Shown: positions 15,135 to 19,088 of the stretch, in pieces | Layout: the number at the start of each line of letters is the position of its first letter | Position numbering within the stretch: position 1 is the stretch's first letter | Source: JBBILG01 sp037445085 | Lineage (GTDB): Bacteria > Pseudomonadota > Gammaproteobacteria > Burkholderiales > Methylophilaceae | Direction: 5' to 3' | Length of the DNA: 19,088 nucleotides | Assembly (NCBI GenBank): GCA_037445085.1 | Contig: JBBILG010000029.1 | Span: 1-19,088, forward strand | Notes under the pieces: generated by a model | Databases searched by the model: none | What the model was told of the DNA's origin: nothing | Seen by the model: only the letters and a program-made list of their open reading frames with translations | Made by a program: the position numbers and the translations under genes

Positions 15135-17062
15135 GCGGCGTCGAGATGCTGGTGCGTGATGGCGGCGGGGTTCCAGGTCAGGCTGACCGTGGTGCCTTTC
15201 CCCGGTGTGGACGCGATGGACAGCGCGCCGCCGAAACGGTGCGCTCGCTCGCGCATGATGCGGATGCCGACATGCGTGTCGCCGATGTGGCGCGCGATAT
15301 CGAAGCCCTTGCCATTGTCCCTGACGGTCAGCCGGTCGTGCCGGTCCGTGCTGAGCACCACTTCGACCCGTGTGGCCCCGGAGTGCTTGCGGATGTTGGA
15401 CAGGGATTCCTGCAGGATGTACAGCACCTGCAGCATGTGTTCCGGCGGCATGTCCGGGGCGAGCCCCTGCCGGCGGTACCGTGTCTTGATGCCGACCTGC
15501 CCTTCGAACTTTTCCAGGGCATGGCGTATGGCATTTTCGAGGTCGGCATGCTCCAGCCGGGTGCGGAAATGGACCAGCAGCTCGCGCACGTCGTCGTAGC
15601 TTTCCTGCACGCCTTCCCGGATCTGCCCCAGGATCTGCGTGGCATTGGCGACGTTGGCCTTGTCGAGGTACTCCTGCAGCAACTGCACCTGGATGTTCAG
15701 GAAGGCCAGCGACTGGGCGATGCTGTCATGCAGTTCCTGTGCCAGCAGATTGCGCTCCTCCGAGACGGCCATTTCACGCTCGCGGGCCGCCAGGCGCTGG
15801 TTCTCGATGGCGATGCCAAGGTGTAGGCCGACCGATTCCAGCAGCCTGACCTCGCTGGGCGGCAGGATGCGCACGTCGTCGAAAAACAGGTTGAACATGC
15901 CGAGCACGCGCTGGCTGGAACGGATCGGCACCGCGGCGATGGCGCGATAACCGGCCTTGCTGCAGGCATTGAGCAGCGGTTTGGATGACGGCAGCGTGCA
16001 GTCCGAACTCACGGCGATGCCGTCCCGCGCCACCTCGCCACAGACACAGCTTCCTACCGCCAGCACGGCCTCTTCTCCCAGGAACGGCGCGGAGACGCCT
16101 TGCGCCGCGACGACCCGGAGCTGCTCCCCCTTGGGGTCGGTCAGGCGCACCACGCCGCCCCTGGCGCCCATGAGGGAGACCATGCGGGCCAGCACGTTGT
16201 CGCACAGGGGCTCGGCGGTTGAACAGGAATTGAGAAAGGCCGCCACTTCGTAGAGCGCGGCCAGTTCGCGGTTTTTGGTCTCGATACCACGCGTCTTGTC
16301 GGCCACGCGCTGCTCCAGGGTGGAATAGATGTCCTCCAATTTTTCCGCCATCTGGTTGAAACCCTGGGCGATCTCGCCCAGCTCGTCGTTGCGCGTGGCC
16401 GGCAGGCGCACGCCGAAATCCGCCTGGCCCATGCTCCGCAGCCCCTTATGGAGCCGCTGCACCGGTTTGACCAGCAGCAGGGAAAACAGGTAATCCAGAA
16501 GGATGGTGCCGAGCAGGGCCACGACGATGAGGGAGATCTGGATCGTCCGCAGGGTGGCGGTCGCGCGCGCGTTGCTTTTTTCCACCATGGTGACGAGCTG
16601 GTTGACGCCTTCGACGAACCCGTCCAGCACCGGCTGGTAGTCCGCGAACCGTTCCATGCGCTCGCGCGCGTTGCGCGATTCGAGTATGCCGACGATGCGC
16701 GGCTTCATGTCCTGGTGCCAGGCATCGCTCAGCATGGCCATCTGGGACTGGATGGCGACTTCCCTGGGCAGGAACAGCGGGCGCTGCGGATTGCCGTGCT
16801 GCAATTCCAGGAAGGTCATTTCGAACTGCGAGATCTGGCGCCGGATATCGTCCTCCAGCCCGGGGGAGGGATGCTGCACCTGCTGGGCCAGCAGGTAGGC
16901 GATGCGGTAGGATTGCATGCGCTCGCGCCCCCCTTCGTTGATCGCCGCCGCGCCGCCTTCGAGCTGCCAGGAAACGTGCAGCGTCGCTCCGATGGCCACC
17001 AGCGCCACCAGGAAGTAAAACACCAGCAGGCCGGTGATTTTTTCACGAACCCTGAGCTTCAT
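15131..17062 (-). CDS. narX: NarX-like nitrate/nitrite sensor histidine kinase
   Basis: A membrane sensor kinase of 643 residues. In order: transmembrane helix 1 (about 9-31), a periplasmic four-helix sensor (about 32-170), transmembrane helix 2 (about 173-195), HAMP (about 195-247), a Y-box-like linker (VADKTRGIETKNRELAALYE), GAF (about 265-420), HisKA_3 with phosphoacceptor H445 (AQELHDSIAQSLAFL), and HATPase_c (LYILQESLSNIRKHS, DNGKGFD, GIRIMRERA). AINEGGRERMQSYR (about 40-53) matches the NarX P-box that binds nitrate, including R48, though the usual Ser-Leu before the Arg-Met is Arg-Glu. The GAF has four cysteines: C339, C341, C355, C367. The neighbour mobB supports a link to molybdoenzymes such as nitrate reductase. 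Confidence 0.9.
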   Translation of the reverse strand: MKLRVREKITGLLVFYFLVALVAIGATLHVSWQLEGGAAAINEGGRERMQSYRIAYLLAQQVQHPSPGLEDDIRRQISQFEMTFLELQHGNPQRPLFLPREVAIQSQMAMLSDAWHQDMKPRIVGILESRNARERMERFADYQPVLDGFVEGVNQLVTMVEKSNARATATLRTIQISLIVVALLGTILLDYLFSLLLVKPVQRLHKGLRSMGQADFGVRLPATRNDELGEIAQGFNQMAEKLEDIYSTLEQRVADKTRGIETKNRELAALYEVAAFLNSCSTAEPLCDNVLARMVSLMGARGGVVRLTDPKGEQLRVVAAQGVSAPFLGEEAVLAVGSCVCGEVARDGIAVSSDCTLPSSKPLLNACSKAGYRAIAAVPIRSSQRVLGMFNLFFDDVRILPPSEVRLLESVGLHLGIAIENQRLAAREREMAVSEERNLLAQELHDSIAQSLAFLNIQVQLLQEYLDKANVANATQILGQIREGVQESYDDVRELLVHFRTRLEHADLENAIRHALEKFEGQVGIKTRYRRQGLAPDMPPEHMLQVLYILQESLSNIRKHSGATRVEVVLSTDRHDRLTVRDNGKGFDIARHIGDTHVGIRIMRERAHRFGGALSIASTPGKGTTVSLTWNPAAITHQHLDAA

Positions 17063-17076
17063 CGTGACGCTATCTT

Positions 17077-17098
17077 ACACCCGCGCCGGCGCCGGTGT
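17077..17098. repeat. imperfect GC-rich hairpin between mobB and narX
   Basis: ACACC (17077-17081) pairs with GGTGT (17094-17098). After one C-C mismatch, GCG (17083-17085) pairs with CGC (17090-17092), loop CCGG. It lies 15 nt upstream of the narX start in the minus-strand transcript. No T run follows, so it could be a stability or attenuating stem more than a terminator. Confidence 0.35.
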
Positions 17099-17126
17099 GA
17101 TGCCTGCGTGTGGCGGGTGGCAGGGT

Positions 17127-17702
17127 TCAGGCCGTCCGCCGCATGGCGGCAGGCCGGCGCGGCGAATGGCCGTGATGGCCTGCGTTCTCCCGGGCGAGCC
17201 ATTGACGGACGAAGCAGGCCATCCCTTCGATGTCGTCCAGGTGAAAGCAGGGTGCGCCGAGGGGGATGGGCGCGTCGCTGGCGATGGCGACGATGGTGCC
17301 GTCGCCCGCTGCCAGCGGCGGGCTTTTGCAGTCGCGACGATAGACTTCGATCTTCGGGATGGGCGCTTCCCTGAAGCCTTCCACCAGGATCAGGTCGGCC
17401 AGACCGGCATCCAGGTGGGCGATCACCTCCAGCAGGCGTTCGTCGTCCGGCCTGGGCGGGGCTTCGGTGAGCAGCGCCCAGCGCTCGGGCGCGCTCAGCA
17501 GGACCTGGGCGGCGCCGGCCTCGCGCATCCTGTGGCTGTCCTTGCCGGGACGGTCCAGGTCGAAGCCCGCGTGCGTTTGCTTGACCACGGAAATGCGCAG
17601 TCCGCCGGCTGTCAGCCGCGGCAGCAGCCGGGTGAGCAGGGTGGTCTTGCCCATGCCGCTGTTGCGGGCGCAGATGCCCAGCAGGGGGATTTCCCTTGTC
17701 AC
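17127..17702 (-). CDS. mobB: molybdopterin-guanine dinucleotide biosynthesis adapter MobB
   Basis: A GTP-binding P-loop protein that assists MobA in attaching GMP to molybdopterin, making the cofactor of nitrate reductase and related enzymes. The 191 residues show IPLLGICARNSGMGKTTLL (Walker A, K19), KQTHAGFDLDRPGKDSHRM (the MobB signature), ERWALLTE, and DLILVEGFREAPIPKIEVYR. I start at GTG 17702 because GGGGAG lies 6 nt upstream and the family begins near IPLL; an ATG at 17744 would add 14 residues and lacks a ribosome-binding site. No mobA is in the window. It lies 59 bp after the porin gene and 64 bp before narX on the same strand. Confidence 0.93.
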   Translation of the reverse strand: MTREIPLLGICARNSGMGKTTLLTRLLPRLTAGGLRISVVKQTHAGFDLDRPGKDSHRMREAGAAQVLLSAPERWALLTEAPPRPDDERLLEVIAHLDAGLADLILVEGFREAPIPKIEVYRRDCKSPPLAAGDGTIVAIASDAPIPLGAPCFHLDDIEGMACFVRQWLARENAGHHGHSPRRPAAMRRTA

Positions 17703-17761
17703 CCTGCACTCCCCGGGCGCGTCGCCCGCCGTGGTCACGACCATGCTGGGGCTCGCTGCAA

Positions 17762-19057
17762 TCAGAACGTGTACATCACTGTCAGCCACACCTTTTCGGT
17801 ATCGCGTTTGCGTGCATTGGCGCCGGTGCCGGTCAGCGGGTCGTCTTCCCGGAAGCGGGCGTATTCCACCCGGCCCAGCCATTTGCCGTGGGTGTAGGTG
17901 GCGGCGAGGTCGAGTTCCTTGCCATAGCGATCCCCGCTGCCGATGCCGGCGTCCTCGAAGTCCTCGTCGGCGTCGATCCAGTGGTATGCGCCCTGCAGGG
18001 CCACACCCAGCAGCTTGCCGCCGAAGGACAGGAAGGTGTCCTGGATGCCGGCCCTGGGCGTGGTGAGGAAGAGGTCGGCCCAGCCCTGGAACAGGTGGTT
18101 GGTGCCCAGCGGGGTCTGGAACGCGGAGACGCCGTCGTTGCTGGAGAGGCGTTCGTGGTCGAGGCGCGCGTACCAGCTCTTGTACATGGCGCCGCCGCCC
18201 AGGCGCAGGTAGTGGCTGTCGATGTTGGGGTTGCCGTCCTTGTAATCGTCCTGGCGGGCGTATTCGGCGGTGTAGAGCAGCTTCCAGTCACGCTCGAGCG
18301 GGCGGGCGCCGTCCAGACGCAGGCCGAAGGTCTTGCTGGAGGTGCCCTTGTGGTTGGGGTTGCTGCCGTCGGCTCGCGCTTCGCCGTTCCAGTCGATGAG
18401 GTAGGCGTAGCCGGTGAGGCTCTCGCTGGGCGAGAGGGCGTAGCGGAGGTTGGCGATGTCGACGTTGGCGTCCTGGTACTTGGTGCTGACCTGCTTGACC
18501 CGCTCGAAGTGGGCAAGATACAGCGCGGTATGCGGCAGCCAGCCCTTGTTCTCTAAGGCGATGCCGTCGAACACCTGCATCACCTGGCGGAATTCGACGT
18601 TGCCGATGAAGCGCACGTTGTCGAGTTTGACCGACTGGCGGCCGAGCCGTACCTTGGTGCCCTCGAGGCCGCTCCATTCGACGAAGAGCTGGTTGATGTC
18701 GGTGTCGTCGGGATCGACCACCACCGGATAGGCCCCCTTGCCGGGCTCGGGCCGCCACTTGTCGCGGTTGTCGTAGTCGTCTTCGAACACGGCGACGTTG
18801 GTGAGCTGCACGGCAAGACTGAAGTCGTGCCAGGGGGCGGTCTGCCAGCCGATGAGACTCCTCAGGGTGAGGGCGTGGGCCTCCTCGGACTTGCCGTCCT
18901 GGTCGACGTGTTCGTAGCGCAGACGGAAACTGGTGAGCGGCTTGCCGGCACGCACCGATTCGAGGAAAGTGGCCGCTCCGGTGCCGGATTCGGCCTGCAC
19001 ACCAGCCGGCACGACAGCCAGCAGGAGGGCGAAGGCAAGAGGGTAGACGGGATTCAC
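17762..19057 (-). CDS. alginate-export-type outer membrane beta-barrel protein
   Basis: A 431-residue secreted protein: signal peptide about 1-22 (ALLLAVVPAGVQA), then beta-strand-rich sequence with alternating polar and aromatic residues (SFRLRYEHVDQDG, VRLGRQSVKLDN, WYARLDHERLSSND, LGRVEYARF). It ends in WLTVMYTF, with the C-terminal phenylalanine used by the BAM machinery. The pattern fits the Alginate_exp (AlgE-like) porin family, many members of which have no link to alginate; no alginate genes are visible here. The start is GTG 19057, with GGAG (complement of 19065-19068) 7 nt upstream. It is the first gene of the minus-strand run porin-mobB-narX-narL. The substrate is unknown; anions or a respiratory substrate would fit the context but this is inference. 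The last 31 bases of the window are its leader, with nothing recognisable. Confidence 0.85.
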   Translation of the reverse strand: MNPVYPLAFALLLAVVPAGVQAESGTGAATFLESVRAGKPLTSFRLRYEHVDQDGKSEEAHALTLRSLIGWQTAPWHDFSLAVQLTNVAVFEDDYDNRDKWRPEPGKGAYPVVVDPDDTDINQLFVEWSGLEGTKVRLGRQSVKLDNVRFIGNVEFRQVMQVFDGIALENKGWLPHTALYLAHFERVKQVSTKYQDANVDIANLRYALSPSESLTGYAYLIDWNGEARADGSNPNHKGTSSKTFGLRLDGARPLERDWKLLYTAEYARQDDYKDGNPNIDSHYLRLGGGAMYKSWYARLDHERLSSNDGVSAFQTPLGTNHLFQGWADLFLTTPRAGIQDTFLSFGGKLLGVALQGAYHWIDADEDFEDAGIGSGDRYGKELDLAATYTHGKWLGRVEYARFREDDPLTGTGANARKRDTEKVWLTVMYTF

Positions 19058-19088
19058 GATGGTTCTCCGTAAGGGGATTCGGGGTGGC

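Noticed and set aside
17063..17126. FNR or NarL operator upstream of narX
   Set aside because: I looked for TTGAT-N4-ATCAA and NarL heptamer pairs and saw none.
1..19088. Mobile element, CRISPR array, phage or defence island
   Set aside because: No transposase, integrase, direct repeat array or defence-type gene is visible; apart from the decayed sensor gene, the small membrane protein and the narXL/mobB/porin block, the genes are core housekeeping ones.

Overview
The window is a GC-rich stretch of ordinary bacterial chromosome, almost fully coding, with no mobile element, phage gene, CRISPR array, tRNA or rRNA that I can see. The gene content and order (gyrA-serC-pheA-hisC; bamD opposite rluD-pgeF; queG opposite tsaE-amiC; a NarX/NarL pair with mobB) and the protein sequences suggest a betaproteobacterium, probably one able to respire nitrate. 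Assignment below class level is a guess.

Layout. (1) 1-5067, plus strand: the 3' two thirds of gyrA, then serC, pheA and hisC, tightly packed as an amino-acid biosynthesis block (serine, phenylalanine, histidine/aromatic transamination). It stops at hisC: the tyrA-aroA-cmk-rpsA genes that often continue this supraoperon in related bacteria are not here. (2) 5070-7727: bamD (outer-membrane assembly lipoprotein) is divergent from rluD-pgeF (23S rRNA pseudouridylation and a peptidoglycan-editing laccase-domain protein). (3) 7751-10032: a ZIP-family metal transporter, an antisense small membrane protein overlapping its 3' end, and rimO. (4) 10033-11645: a 229-bp spacer, then a damaged globin-PAS-EAL signalling gene with a frameshift, a globin domain lacking its haem-histidine segment, and no GGDEF domain; its EAL domain looks intact. 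(5) 11664-14446: queG head to head with tsaE-amiC. The tsaE frame has no stop where the family normally ends and runs 64 codons on, out of frame with amiC. (6) 14484-19057, minus strand: an alginate-export-type outer-membrane beta-barrel protein, mobB (molybdenum cofactor), a NarX-like nitrate sensor kinase and a NarL-like regulator, in that transcriptional order.

How they fit together: most genes are housekeeping (DNA topology, amino acids, rRNA, ribosomal protein and tRNA modification, envelope assembly and cell separation). The coherent accessory theme is the last block, where a nitrate-type two-component system sits with a molybdenum cofactor gene and an outer-membrane channel. I found no convincing new multi-gene system. 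The points most worth a second look are the decayed globin-EAL gene, the tsaE stop loss, an AT-rich promoter-like patch inside tsaE, and a 26-codon ORF that exactly bridges pheA and hisC.
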